Below are positions 1 to 10,600 of a stretch of DNA of 64,000 bases, piece after piece; the first letter of the stretch is position 1, and every line of letters begins with the position of its first letter. This stretch comes from Rhizomys pruinosus (taxonomy: Eukaryota > Chordata > Mammalia > Rodentia > Spalacidae). Location of the stretch: NCBI GenBank assembly GCA_009823505.1, contig VZQC01005070.1:5739330-5803329 (forward strand). Reading direction: 5' to 3'. The notes beneath the pieces were generated by a model, which saw only the letters and a list, made by a program, of their open reading frames with translations, had not been told where the DNA came from and did not search any database. The position numbers and the translations under genes were made by a program.

Positions 1-354
1 TTGGGGAATTGGCTCCATTGGATTGGCCTGTGGCCACATCTGTGGAGTATTGTCTTGATGGTCGAGCAGTGTGGGAGGGCCCAGCCCACAATGAGTGGTG
101 CCACCCTGGGCAGGTTGTTGTGTACCGTATAAGAAGGCAGGCTGGGCATGAGCCAGGGGAGCAAGCCAGTGAACAGCATTCCTCCATGGCCTGTGCTTCA
201 GCTCCTGCCTCCAGGTTCCTGCCCTGAGTTCCTGCCTTGGGCTCCCTAAGTGATGAACTGTGACCCAGGAGATGTAAGCTGAATAAACCCTTTCCTCCCC
301 AAGTTGGTGTCAGTCAGAGTGTTTTGTCACAGCAATGGAAGACAAACTAGAACA
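1..354 (+). mobile_element. ORR1-type MaLR LTR, 5' end cut by window edge
   Basis: Matches the ORR1 LTR pattern throughout: a GTATAAGAAGG TATA-like motif near 127, AATAAA at 282-287, and the CACAGCAATGGAAGACAAACTAG type 3' end finishing in ACA. It is very similar in reverse complement to the LTRs at 50.8 and 52.3 kb, so it is the same subfamily. Any internal sequence would start after 354, but single-copy-looking DNA follows, so it is probably a solo LTR. The 72-codon frame inside it is an LTR shadow, not a gene. Confidence 0.85.
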
Positions 355-649
355 GAGTAGATCAATAATTATCTGATGAATGAAGGAATGTATTGGACTT
401 ATGGATAATATCCAAAGGAAATATAAGTTTCTAACATGACTAGCCATAATGCCTTTTTATATATCACTTTCCTGGCTCAAGTTTTTTTTTAACCTATGTT
501 CCTACACATATTGTAGGTGAATGACAAAGTCTTGCACAAACACAGAGAAAATTAACTTATAATCCACTTAAGGGTAATTGTCATTAAACAATAGAAAGTA
601 TCCCTTTGTTCCATTTTTCTAAAAGAAATTAAGTTTTTTTATTGTTTAG
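355..649. other. AT-rich single-copy stretch
   Basis: No repeat family, coding frame or structured RNA recognised. It contains only short T runs. Confidence 0.5.
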
Positions 650-957
650 ATATATTTCTATTTCATTTCTGTATTTGTGTGTTTATGTGTGTGTGTGTGT
701 GTACATTACATGTGTGCAGGTGCCCATGGGAGCCAGAAAAGCTATCAGAACCCCTAAAGCTGGAGTTAAATGTAGTCATGAGCTGCTTCTGACGCCCTCT
801 TCTGACCTCAGAGGCATTGCACGACACAGATGCACCAACCTACATGCAGACAGTACACTCATACACATAAAAAATAAATAAAAATAAAAAAAAACATATG
901 GCTGCTGGAAACTGAGCTCCAGTTCACTGCAAGAACGATAAGCGCTCTTCCCTAACC
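650..957 (-). mobile_element. Old B2/B3-type SINE split by a B2 fragment
   Basis: 650-784 reads as the antisense 3' half of an old B2/B3 SINE and 897-957 as its antisense 5' half (GCAAGAAC..AAGCGCTCTT). Between them 785-893 is the 3' half of a younger B2 in the opposite orientation, ending in an A-rich tail. The order implies that the B2 fragment landed in the older SINE. Exact boundaries are uncertain. Confidence 0.6.
785..893 (+). mobile_element. B2 SINE, 3' fragment
   Basis: Carries the B2 3' signature (GCCCTCTTCTGACCTC, GCATTGCACGACAC, CATGCAGACAGTACACTC) followed by an A-rich tail. It is 5' truncated and nested in the older SINE around it. Confidence 0.75.
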
Positions 958-2060
958 CCTAAAATTTAACAGTGTTTCAGATGATTCTGCCTGATTGAAC
1001 TGGGATTCTGTGTTGGTTGTAGTACAACAATCTGCAAAGTTCAGGACTCAAAGCACAGCCTCTGTAGGTATCTTGGCTAATTTACTAATGATCTGGACCA
1101 CAAAGTTTGGCCACGAAAATGGGATCTACTGTTTACCAGTTCAGTGGCATGAGAGAAGGTTTACAACGTAATGAATTCATTGCAATATCAATTACCAATA
1201 TTAGAAGCCTTCTCTGAGGACCATCACAGTACAATAGCATAGCACACACAAAACATGCTCTGATGGTTTGAGCTCAATTCCTATGTGTCTCTGCCAGAAT
1301 TAAACCTTCCCATCTGTAGTTACTATCTGTGTAACTTTTGGAAAGTTATTTAATCTCTCCCTGTCTGATGTTTCTCATCTAAAACTTGAAAATTGTTTTT
1401 ATCTTACAGAGATAAGATAAATCATGTTGTGAAGATTAAATAAAGTAATATGTACAAAAGCCAGGGCAGTTTCTAGCTTAGAATAAATGTTGAGTAGAAG
1501 CATTTCTTTTGTTTTGCTTGAGAAAATGTTTTATAACATGAAGAACTTTACTAATGAAAAGCATTATTATTTGAGATATTCATTGATTCTTATTCCAGTC
1601 AAGAATATAATATGTAATATAATGCAGTCTGTCACACCCTAAGATTAGAAAATATTTTCCCCCAATACTATTTTCTTTAAGTACAAAACTGCATTTGGAA
1701 TGAATTTCAAAGGACGTTTCCATTTAAATTTAATGTGATGCAGCCACATGTTTTCTTGCTGGCAATATCTTATTTCATTTTTAGCTTTCACCTAATTCCA
1801 TATACTTTATTTTGTGGATTCATTACTATGCAAATGTATATGCACTATATTCAAAAACATGCTTTGAGGATTATGCTACATTATATCACTTCACAATTAA
1901 ACAGATTGCATCCAGTTTCCTCGAGTTAGAAACGTGTTATAAGTTGGTAGAAATGCCTTGGCCAAGTCAATAACCAAGATTTTCCCTTTGAACTAACAAA
2001 ACTCCAAAATGATTGTCCACAGAAAGTAATGATGCAAAGCTTGTTAAAAATAAAAATATA
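958..2060. other. Single-copy AT-rich DNA
   Basis: No family recognised. Open frames are short and lack protein character. Confidence 0.5.
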
Positions 2061-2350
2061 GGGACTACAGAGATGGCTCAGTGTTAATAGGACTCATCAT
2101 TTTTTTGTTTGTTTGTTTGTTTGTTTGTCATTTCAAGACAGGGTCTCCCTGTAGCCTCAGCTGTCCTGGAACTCACTCTGTAGACCAGACTGGCCTTGAA
2201 CTCACAAAGATCCCCCTGCCTTTGCCTCCCAAGTGCTAGGATTAAAGGCGTGCGCCACCATGCCAGGCTAGGACTCATTGTTTTTTATAGAGGACTTGAG
2301 CTCAGTTCTCATGACTCATGTTGGGTAGCTTGCAACCCGGTCTGTCAGGC
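2061..2350 (+). mobile_element. Old B2/B3-type SINE, interrupted by B1
   Basis: 2061-2097 has the SINE head (GGGACTACAGAGATGGCTCA) and 2279-2350 continues the body (AGAGGACTTGAGCTCAG..). A B1 lies between, bounded by the direct repeat TAGGACTCAT, which fixes the order of events. Confidence 0.7.
2098..2268 (-). mobile_element. B1 SINE
   Basis: Poly-T/(GTTT)n tail, then the antisense B1 body including CCAAGTGCTAGGATTAAAGG and the GCGTGCGCCACCATGCC end. A 10-bp TSD TAGGACTCAT lies at 2088-2097 and 2269-2278. Confidence 0.93.
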
Positions 2351-3200
2351 ATGTAGTGCAGTTCACAACAGCCTGTTGTAGGAATCACTTTTACTAATGG
2401 ACATAATCTGAACTAAATTTTTCAATTAACCCCAGAGTAACTATATACTCGAGTCTGATGACTTGAGCAACTCTTAGGCAATCTCAGTTTGGTACTCCAC
2501 CCAAAAAGCTAATGAATAAATGTGGTTATGATCCAGAATTCAAGTATCTAAGGGATGCAAGCAGCACACCTCCACTCCCTCATTTCCAATGAACTAAGTG
2601 GAAAGGATGTGTGACCATTGGAGAATGTGAACTAGGGACAAATAGCCCAGATGGTCTGTGAAGAATAAGGCTGGATCTTAATTCGAACTTCTGCTTCCCC
2701 AGTGAAGATGGAAAAGCACTATGAATAACTTAGCAGTGTGGGCTGACCAGGGACACAGTGGATGAAAGAGGGCTCCATGGACATGGGGTGAGCACACAGA
2801 CAGCTCCACATGCATAGAGTGGGGAGACAAGAGAGATCCATCAACACTGTTCTGGGAGACAGGTTGTCCTCTGAGTATGGACAGTGCTCTTAAGAATGGA
2901 GTGAGTGTGTTTGTTCAGGTGATTATGATCTGATGTAATAATAAACGTCACAGCCTATGATTCTAGCTCCAGGAGAATCCAATGGCATTGCCCTCCAGTG
3001 TGCTTCTGTAAATGCATGCACATGTACAACTATAAACACATAATTACAATTAAATATCTTAAATGAAGAATATGTTTAAAAGATGGATATTGGCTCTTTG
3101 CTTGAAATTATAGCTTCAAATTTTCAGAAAACTATTTTTAGGTAGAGGCATGAAGATCATGAATTGAAGAGAGTCCATTTCAAAGCAAACAAAACAACAA
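2351..3200. other. Mostly single-copy DNA with a possible SINE tail
   Basis: Nothing coding. 2963-3055 resembles a diverged B3-type 3' half (CTCCAGGAGAATCCAATGGC then GCATGCACATGTACA), but the match is weak. Confidence 0.4.
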
Positions 3201-3372
3201 AGCTAAAGAAATGGCTCAGCGGGCAAAGGAGCTTGATTCCAGGCCTAGTGACTGAATTTAATTCTTGGAACACTCATAGTGGAAGGAGAGAACCCACTCC
3301 CCAAAGTTCACTTCTGACATTTACACAGGAACCATGGCCTATAAGTGCAAACACAAGCAAGCACATGCATAA

Positions 3373-3403
<31 letters not shown>

Positions 3404-3452
3404 TACACAAACACACACATACACACACACACATAAACCCCCACACACAGAG
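3201..3452 (+). mobile_element. B4-type SINE with CA-rich tail
   Basis: Order matches B4: ATGGCTCAGCGGGCAAAGGAGCTTG, a GGAAGGAGAGAACC segment, ACTTCTGACATTTACAC, then a (CA)n tail at about 3380-3450. The cysteine/valine-rich frames on the other strand translate the CA repeat. Confidence 0.7.
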
Positions 3453-3520
3453 TAAATAAATAAATGTAATTTAAAAATAGACAAAAGTTGATCATGATTT
3501 GCCCTGATATTCATATTTTT

Positions 3521-3622
3521 TAATATTTTTATTGAAATTTTGTGCATTTCATACATCATATCTGAGTATTTTTAAAGTTTTTCAAAGTAGAGGATTATTG
3601 TTTTGGGGAGAAATTTAGTGTT
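3521..3622 (-). mobile_element. L1 3' end, 102 bp, severely 5' truncated
   Basis: Antisense L1 terminus (TTTTTATTGAAATTTTGTGC, TTTCATACATCAT). It is related to the plus-strand L1 end at 23.7-23.94 kb, sharing the segment with TATTGTTTTGGGGAGAA. A near-perfect 17-bp TSD CTGATATTCAKATTTTT lies at 3504-3520 and 3623-3639. Confidence 0.85.
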
Positions 3623-3639
3623 CTGATATTCAGATTTTT

Positions 3640-4189
3640 AAGCCATTCAAATCAAGTTCTGTTTTCTTTATTCACCTTGGAATTATAGGTATGTCTTTTT
3701 TAATAATGTGATGATATACCAAGTTCGTACAATAAAACGATCCTAAAATGAAAACAAATACTGGTAAAAAAACAGTTTTGGATTTGATTAGAGCTTATTA
3801 AACATTACATAGAACATAGCCAAAGGCAGCTGTTCTAGAAGCTTCCATCATGGGGAGTGTCTCTGGCTCCAGGTGAAGACATGTCTCTTCAGCCTGTCAT
3901 TTTAACATACAAAAAATGGTGCTTTTTCCTTCTTTAAAAAAGTGAAAGATTTCAATTATTAAAAACAGGTACATTGAAATTCCGTGGACAGTAAAAACTT
4001 TCTTAGAAGAGATGAGCTTAGTGGAAATAAGAATATTCAAAATGTACTCTCTCTCCTTAAGAGCCCAATTGCAATTAAGAGAGTTTTTGTGAAATAGAAT
4101 AAATTCTATTTAAAATAGAATGCTTTGCCGACAACATACTCAAAATTAGCTGGATCCTCCTATGGTGATTATTTGAAATTTTATTTGTG
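3640..4189. other. Single-copy AT-rich DNA
   Basis: No recognised feature. Confidence 0.5.
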
Positions 4190-4620
4190 TGGTAGTTCCC
4201 CACCGCAATCATGGAGGATGTGTGTTGAAAACTGCAGATAGACTGGAGCCCTAGATTGTCTATGCTTTCTCCCAATATTGTCAGCATTAACATGTACTTC
4301 CAGGTTTCATGTATTGATACCTCATTCATGTCAATACTCATTTCTGTAAAGTGAGGTAACTTAAACAGAAGTCCCATAGTTCTATGACAGTCAATCTGAT
4401 AACCAAGACAGATACCAGGGTGGGTGGCATACTGAGGATATGCCAAACGAAGGGATGACCCATGCCCAAGGTGTGGCAGAGGAGATGTCACAGCTATTTC
4501 ATCATGCATATCAGCATTATGAAATTAGAAACATATCAGTTATGTATTTCTAAACTTTTCCATTTAATATTTGGGAATCATTGTTGACCTCAGGTAACTA
4601 AATGGTAGGAAATGTAACAT
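4190..4620 (+). mobile_element. Tigger/pogo-like DNA transposon fossil
   Basis: Several blocks occur in the order of non-autonomous Tigger/MER8-like elements: CCCCACCGCAATCATGGAGG near 4200, AACTGCAGATAGACTGGAGCCC near 4232, ACGAAGGGATGACCCATGCCC near 4446, TATTTCTAAACTTTTCCATT with TAATATTTGGGAATC near 4541, and GTTGACCTCAGGTAACT near 4583. Divergence is high, as expected of a eutherian-age fossil. The 144-codon minus-strand frame across it is explained by this element and has no protein character. Strand is by analogy with the remembered consensus. Confidence 0.6.
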
Positions 4621-5339
4621 ATGAAGAAACAGTACATCTGTTAAATTTTATAAATTGTTAAAGCAAAAAAAAAAAAGAAAGAAAGAAAGCTTTGACGCCC
4701 CATCCCCTAATAATCTGAGTAGTAAAAGCACGGCTGGAATAGTATTGGAAATCTTAGTTATCAACATTATATTTTAAAAATCACACTATGGAAATATACC
4801 TGTATTGTCATTTGTCGGATTTACAGTACTTTTTTTTTTTTAACTTTGAGCATTAAATAAAAATAAAATTGGGAGCACTGAAAAAATAATAAATAAATAA
4901 AATTGAAAAAAAAAAAGAAGTCATTAAGTTAAAATGAGGTCATCATGGTAAGATTCATTATACCATAATTAGTGTCCTTATGGAAAGTTCCTTAGGAAAA
5001 AGCTGCAGAAAGGTACAGAGGGAAGACAAACATCTGCAAACCAGGCCCTTTTCTCATAGGCCTCAGAGAGAATCAACCCTGCAGGCACTTCAGTCTTGAA
5101 CTCCTTGCCTTGAGACTTCTGAGGAAGCAAATACATGGTGTTTAAGCCACACATTCCCTGGGAATTTGCTATAGAATCCCAATGGAGGTGCAGAGGGAGG
5201 GGGCAATCACAAGCTTAGCGCTCCTGCATTGTTTCTTCCATTTTATATTATTTTCTTTTCTTTTCAAGTCAGTAAAAGCAATGCCAAATACTTGAAAGCA
5301 AAAAGGCTAGAAGGAAAGTATCTTAGCTGATATTTTTCT
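4621..5339. other. AT-rich DNA with A-rich simple runs
   Basis: Contains A/GAAA runs near 4665-4690 and an A/T-rich patch at 4830-4915. No gene or family recognised. Confidence 0.5.
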
Positions 5340-5700
5340 GTTTGATTTCTGTTCAGGGGCTGGCTGATCTTTGCAATGTTAATGTGATGGCAGTGACTTG
5401 TCCATACAGTAAGTGACATTATCTTGCCATCGATAAAATAGCTCCATCCTTTCTCATGTTTTACACACTTTTGGATATAAGAACATTGTTAATACAATAG
5501 GAGAGCCATTAGCATATACAATAGTTTTGCCTTATTAACAACCCTGCTCGTGTTAGCAATTTTGATCTAATTTAAGTGATGTCCCCATTATAGTGGCAAA
5601 TTGTGTTTTCATTAATACAGTGAGAAGCCATTAATATGAAAATGGCTCATTCAGAATCACATTAGTGAAGTGCTTCTCCTATTATCACTAAGACGATTCT
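5340..5700. promoter_or_regulatory. Candidate conserved non-coding block
   Basis: Repeat-free and of complex composition, with clustered homeodomain-like ATTA/TAAT cores (for example GCCATTAGCAT near 5507, CATTAATAC near 5612, GCCATTAATATG near 5628). This resembles developmental enhancers, but conservation cannot be tested from one genome. Confidence 0.25.
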
Positions 5701-6590
5701 AACCTAGGTGCTAAGCAATCTGAGTTGAAGCATCAAACTGGGAAGAGGTCATTGTATTTCCAAAAAAGCTACCCTGGATTTCTTATGGTTTCTTCACACC
5801 TTTTATTATGTTACTAACAAAATTTTACTACATTAATATCATCAAAATTATTAGTTTATATTTTAACAAAATTATTGGTTTATATATATATATATATATT
5901 ATATTTATATATTTTGTCAAATGGTATACATATCCTCATAGCTTCACATTTGGATATTTAACTAATTCAAGCCTATCATTAAGAATATTAGTAAGTAATA
6001 TATATAACTTTTGATTCTTCAGATCTAACAGAATTATATAACAACTATATTATGCAAATAAACATACTAAAATATAATTTAAAAGGAATTCATGGGGAAA
6101 CTGAGTTTTGGACAGAAAATTGTTTAAAACTTTACAGAAGGGCATATAATTAGTTTATTTTTAATTGCTAAAAAATAAACCTATTTTAAGCTTGATAGTT
6201 TTAAAAAAGTTGTTTGTTAGTTCCTAGTGAGGTTCAAAGACATGTGCTGACAACCAGCTGGGATTTGTGATTTCCTTATGATGAATGGAATCAAGACGAC
6301 AGGAGCAGGTAGGAAGATGAGCAAGCTCATTACCCAGTAGAAAGCCAAAGAAACTTTGCTGATAAGTAACTCAGGATCCCGTAGGAACTATCTTTGTTTT
6401 TTTTTAGATGGAAGTTACAATAGGGTTTCCCACTGGCCCCCACTTCTTAAAGTGCTACTGTCTCAACATTAACACATTGAGGATTAAAGCCCCAGTACAT
6501 TTGAACCTTTCTGGGTCAGTCATAGGGAAGCCATAACAAAACCAGAGCAGGGGTCACCCTCAAGGCAATAATTAAGTCTGCTTACTCTTT
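5701..6590. other. AT-rich single-copy DNA with a short (TA)n
   Basis: (TA)n at about 5881-5900. The rest is unassigned. Confidence 0.5.
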
Positions 6591-6743
6591 TTTCTTTAAT
6601 TTTATTTATTTTCGTATGTGTATGAGTGTACTGTCTGCATGTAGGTTGGTGCACCCATGTTGTGCAATGCTGCGGAGGTGAGAAGAGGGTCTCGGATTCC
6701 CCTGGAACTGGAGTTCTCCTGGAATTGGAGTTACAGACAGTTG
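6591..6743 (-). mobile_element. B2 SINE, 5' truncated, with TSD
   Basis: Antisense B2 3' half from the A/T tail through GTACTGTCTGCATGTAGG and AGAAGAGGGTCTCGG to TTACAGACAGTTG. The tRNA-like head is missing, yet a 15-bp TSD GTCTGCTTACTCTTT flanks it (6576-6590 and 6744-6758). Truncation therefore happened at insertion. Confidence 0.9.
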
Positions 6744-6840
6744 GTCTGCTTACTCTTTAAAGATGATTTTCTAGTCTTCCTAGCCATTAGAATGTCATAA
6801 GATCGTCTAATTTAGTTTCTTTTTTAAATTTTGATTTTTT

Positions 6841-7237
6841 TTAATTTATTTATTTATTTTTAACAAATCTAGACTCATGTTCCCGCTCATTCCCCCCACC
6901 CCACCAGAGCTCATGCATTCTGCCAAACATGCTTTCCATCTCTTAGCCTTTCTCAATATTTTCCATGGGGAAGTTGACTGTTTTGAGCAGAAGTTCACTG
7001 TTTCAGTCAGTTCTTTGATGCAGTATTTTCTGTTGTTGTTGTTTCCAAAATGCATTATGCCCAACTGCTTTGTACAAAAGCTCAGGGGGACCCACACAAG
7101 AAATACTTACACCTGGGTAAATTGGGACTCGCATCCACAGATGAGTGATACCCTGCATCGTTTGTTTTTCTGGGACTGTGTTCCTTTCCACTCAGCATGA
7201 TTGTCCTCTAGCTCCAGCCACTTTTCCCGCAAGCCGG
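6841..7237 (-). mobile_element. Inner L1 3' UTR fragment inserted in the outer L1 poly(A)
   Basis: Antisense L1 3' region with a pyrimidine-rich tract (antisense polypurine tract) near 6890-6905, then a segment matching 10140-10345 (GTTTCAGTCAGTTCTTTGATGCAG; CGTTTGTTTTTCTGGGACTG). A 14/15 TSD AAATTTTSATTTTTT lies at 6826-6840 and 7238-7252. The TSD falls in the outer element's poly-T, so this insertion is the later one. Confidence 0.85.
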
Positions 7238-8509
7238 AAATTTTCATTTTTTATTGATGCTTTGTGCATTTCATACATTCATTTTCCAATCAGTTCGGCA
7301 TATTTCCCTTTCCCTTCCCCCCACCCCACCCACTCCATCCCAGATCATGCATCGCCCTAACTTTCCTGCCATCTTTCTCTCAGTTTTTTTTTTCTTTTTT
7401 AAACAATAAGTGTAAGTGATAATTTATGCGTACAAGCATTCCTTCATGTACAACCAGTTTGCAAGCAGTGTGCCCAAAACTCACACAGCCCATGGGACCC
7501 ACCATACAGCACGGGGGGCTGCTGTTCAATCAATTTGATCTAATGAGTGTCCAGGCTATATGCTGTAGTTTCACCATTCCCCCCAATCGCCGCCCTACAT
7601 TCTACCAGCCCCCTCTTCTGCGATTTTTTCCCTAGGCTTTAGAAAAGGGGCACAGATGGTCGAGAAGCAAAAACAGTCTACTTTATCTGGAGCTCTTGTC
7701 TTGGATTCTGATCAATTCTGCTGTTTCCTTTCATGGGCTGGACAGTTTGTCCAGGGAATAACCTTTCGATCCTTACTAATGAAGCACAAGCAATTAGATA
7801 TATAAGATATTTAAACAGTCTAATTGTTATGGTAGGTAACGTTGGTATAGACACAGATGTTTGGATGGTATTTAATCCCATCTGTGAATTACATTTTTTC
7901 TGTTCAATATGACAGGTCTTACTATGGCTTATAAACATCTCCTAACCATTGAGGATGTAAGCTTCCAGCTTGTGCATCAGCCATGAGTTATTCCTCGAGG
8001 AGGGAGAGCTAATAGCCAATTAGATTTTGAATATACAGGCATATGGCTCTGCCTCTTGCTGCACAGTATTTCCAGGCAGGTGAGGTTTGTAGCTGGTGCT
8101 GATTGAGGAGGTCTTGCTTGACTCAAGGAGAACCATATTTGTTTTTGTTTATTGGCCTTTGGTAACACTCTTGGTATTCAGAGACCACCTGTACATTAGC
8201 AAGTGCTGGTTCATACATCTTTCCCATGTTAGAGTCAGGTCTTTGACAGCAGGGCCTTATCCTCTCTTCTTACAGATATCCCAGTTTCGAGGCAAGGATG
8301 TACTTTACCTTTTGTGGGGGCTTGGCTCCTCTGGCCAACTCTGTCCTTGGAGGAATAATCCATTGTGATGTCAGCGCTCCTGTATTACTATATTTGCTTA
8401 AGTGCATAGCTTAGGAGACTTTAGTATTATATCTGGTTCTGAATAGAAATAATCCCTTTCACAGTTCCTATGTCTATTAGTCAATTAACGAGGGCAGTTT
8501 TACGCTTTT

Positions 8510-8511
8510 GG

Positions 8512-8559
<48 letters not shown>

Positions 8560-8901
8560 AGATAGGGTCTCCCGTAGCTTCTGGCTGGCCTGGAACTAAC
8601 TCTGTTTCGGACCAGGCTGGCCCGGACTCACAGAGATCCGCATTCTCTGCCTCCCAAGTGCTAGGATTAAAGGCATGCGCCACCACGCCAGCATATATTT
8701 ATGTATTGTTTGCCTGCAAGTTTGTGCACCCATGCGTGCAATGCCGCGGAGGTCAGAAGAGGGTGTCGGATTCCTGGACAACTGGCTTTCTCTGGAATTG
8801 GAGTCTCGAGGTTCTCGGACGCCATGTGGGTTCTGGGGATCGAACCGGGTCCTCTGTAAAGAGAGGTCGGCGCTATTAACCGCTAGGCATCTCTCCGGCC
8901 C
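8510..8901 (-). mobile_element. Adjacent B1 and B2 SINEs in one unit (B2-B1-poly(A))
   Basis: A poly-T run at 8513-8558 leads into antisense B1 (8559-8692), which abuts antisense B2 (8693-8901) with almost no B2 tail between them. Near-matching direct repeats flank the pair: CAGTTTTACGCTTTT at 8495-8509 and CAGTTTTTACCGGTTTT at 8902-8918. Either a chimeric SINE or a B1 inserted in the B2 tail would explain this. Confidence 0.8.
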
Positions 8902-8937
8902 CAGTTTTTACCGGTTTTATAAGAGATTCCCTCTATA

Positions 8938-9204
8938 GGGCTGGAGAGTAGCCTAGCGGTTTAAGAGCACCGCGCTCTTGCAGAGGACCCGGGTTCGATT
9001 CCAGCACCCACATGGCGGCTAAGAAACGTCTGTAACTCCAATTCCAGGAGAACTCCAGTTCCAGGAATCCGAGACCCTCTTCTGACTCCGCGGCATTCGC
9101 CCGACACGTGCACAACCCTTCATGCAGACAGTACATTCATAACATACAAAAATAAATAAAAAAATAAATAAATAAATAAAATAAAATAAAAAAAAAAACA
9201 AAAA
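8938..9204 (+). mobile_element. B2 SINE
   Basis: Full B2 with tRNA-like head (GGGCTGGAGAG, GGTTCGATTCC B box), body and A/T-rich tail. TSD AGAGATTCCCTCTATA at 8922-8937 and AGAGATTACCTCTCTA at 9205-9220 (14/16). It lies 36 bp from the antisense B2 and so forms an inverted pair. Confidence 0.92.
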
Positions 9205-10254
9205 AGAGATTACCTCTCTAACAGTTGGCTCTAATTTACCGTTGGGAACGACCTCACATCATCATATTTCTCCTTGTCTTTGGCGGGGGGGAAGTAAGAA
9301 AGTCTCTCCTATTAAACCTTTGCGGCTCCTAGGAGGTAAGTTTCATTAGGACCATTAAGTTGTCCAAGTAGGGATCCACAGAGGGGTTTTGATGTTTGTC
9401 GCAATCTGAGCTTTTCTTCCTTTCAATGTTCAGAACTGGCCAACCTTTCTGTTGGCACTTTCTGTATGTCCATACAATGCAAAGCTGTTATCTTCTTTTC
9501 CAGCCATTAAGTTGGTGACATTTTTGACTTGTTGGAACATAAAAATATTTCCGTAGTTAGTTTTAAGATTTGAATTGCAAGGTTTTTGACAAAAAAGTTT
9601 CATATCTATCTGTATCCCCCCCTTTTTTTTAGGTTTTTGTTTTTTGACCCGTGAGTCTCCAGAAGGCAGCTGTATTATACATACCTTTAGGGTGGAATCA
9701 AGACACAGATTTCATCAAATTCACCCATGCTGTTTTTGGTGACTGTATGTGATTAACTTGGGAAGCAAACAATTTTTAAGTTAAATCATCCTATAGGTGA
9801 AAGAGAATGCTACAAGGTGATACTGTACAACAGAAAAATTATAGAGAACATTTGTATGTGCCAATCCCAAAGTTGTTGTTATATGGTTTTTAAGTAAAAC
9901 AAATGTGGACAGCAGCAATTTATATTTCCATTTAACTCAGATGCATTACCGTTTTTATCAGAGCCTTTAAACCAATGTTGTTTAATATACACATATTTAC
10001 TTTTACTAAGTCCTGAAACACCATGTAACCTGTATACAGTGTCTGGGCAAAACTGGATACTTGTTGAACTCATGTCAATTAAATATGCATTAATTGAATA
10101 TACACCTGTGTCCCTCTCCCGCCCCTCCCACCCTTCCCGATTTACCATTTCAGTCAGTTTTCTGATGCAGTCTTTCTGTTGTTGTTCTTTTAATATGCAT
10201 CCCTCTCCACAGGAAATATTTATAACTGGGTTATTGGCACTAGCATCCACATAT

Positions 10255-10600
10255 GAGGGACACCATTTGTCGTTTGTTTTTCTGGGACTGTGTGTTACTT
10301 CACTTAACATAATGTCTTCTAGCGCCATCCATTTACCTGCAAAGTTCATGATGTTGTCCCTCTTTACTGCTGCATAGAACTCCATTGTGTACACGTACCA
10401 CATTTTCTCTATCCACTCATCAGTTGAGGGGCACCTGGGCTGGTTCCAGCTTTTTGTTATTGTGAACAGAGCTTCAATAAACATAGCTGTGCATGTATCT
10501 CTGCAGTAAGATGAGTCTTGTGGGTATATACCCAGGAGTGGTATGACTGGGTCAAATGGCAGGCTCATTTTGAGTCTTCCAAGGGTTCTCCACACTGCTT
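10255..10600 (-). pseudogene. L1 ORF2 C-terminal remnant
   Basis: The minus strand encodes the conserved end of L1 ORF2: LLGIYP, RDTCTAMFIEALFTITKSWN, CPSTDEWIEKMWYVYTMEF, FAGKWM.LEDIMLSEV. The element is 5' truncated, so endonuclease and reverse transcriptase domains are absent. After LSEVT the frame shifts relative to the family's usual ending. The longer open frame down to 9879 therefore runs out of frame into 3' UTR. Not functional. Confidence 0.93.

Larger units (their letters stand above)
7253..10254 (-). mobile_element. Outer L1, long 3' UTR
   Basis: Starts at the antisense L1 terminus (ATTGATGCTTTGTGCATTTC) followed by a C-rich tract that is a G-rich polypurine tract on the element strand, a hallmark of L1 3' UTRs. 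Removing about 660 bp of nested SINEs leaves roughly 2.3 kb between the terminus and the ORF2 end. Parts recur at 22.6-22.9, 37.6-38.6 and 39.8-40.4 kb. The minus-strand frames inside (for example 7678-7938) are not recognisable proteins. Confidence 0.7.

Noticed and set aside
9..227. 72-codon frame repeated at 50860-51078
   Set aside because: Both are the same ORR1 LTR sequence in opposite orientations; nothing suggests translation.
4075..4509. 144-codon minus-strand frame
   Set aside because: It overlaps a Tigger-like fossil and has no domain character.
7236..7400. Duplicated L1 3' UTR as a segmental duplication
   Set aside because: Two separate TSD pairs explain it as nested L1 insertions.
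9879..10595. 238-codon minus-strand frame as a gene
   Set aside because: Its first half is the L1 ORF2 C-terminus, and the rest is a frame-shifted read through L1 3' UTR. The element is 5' truncated.
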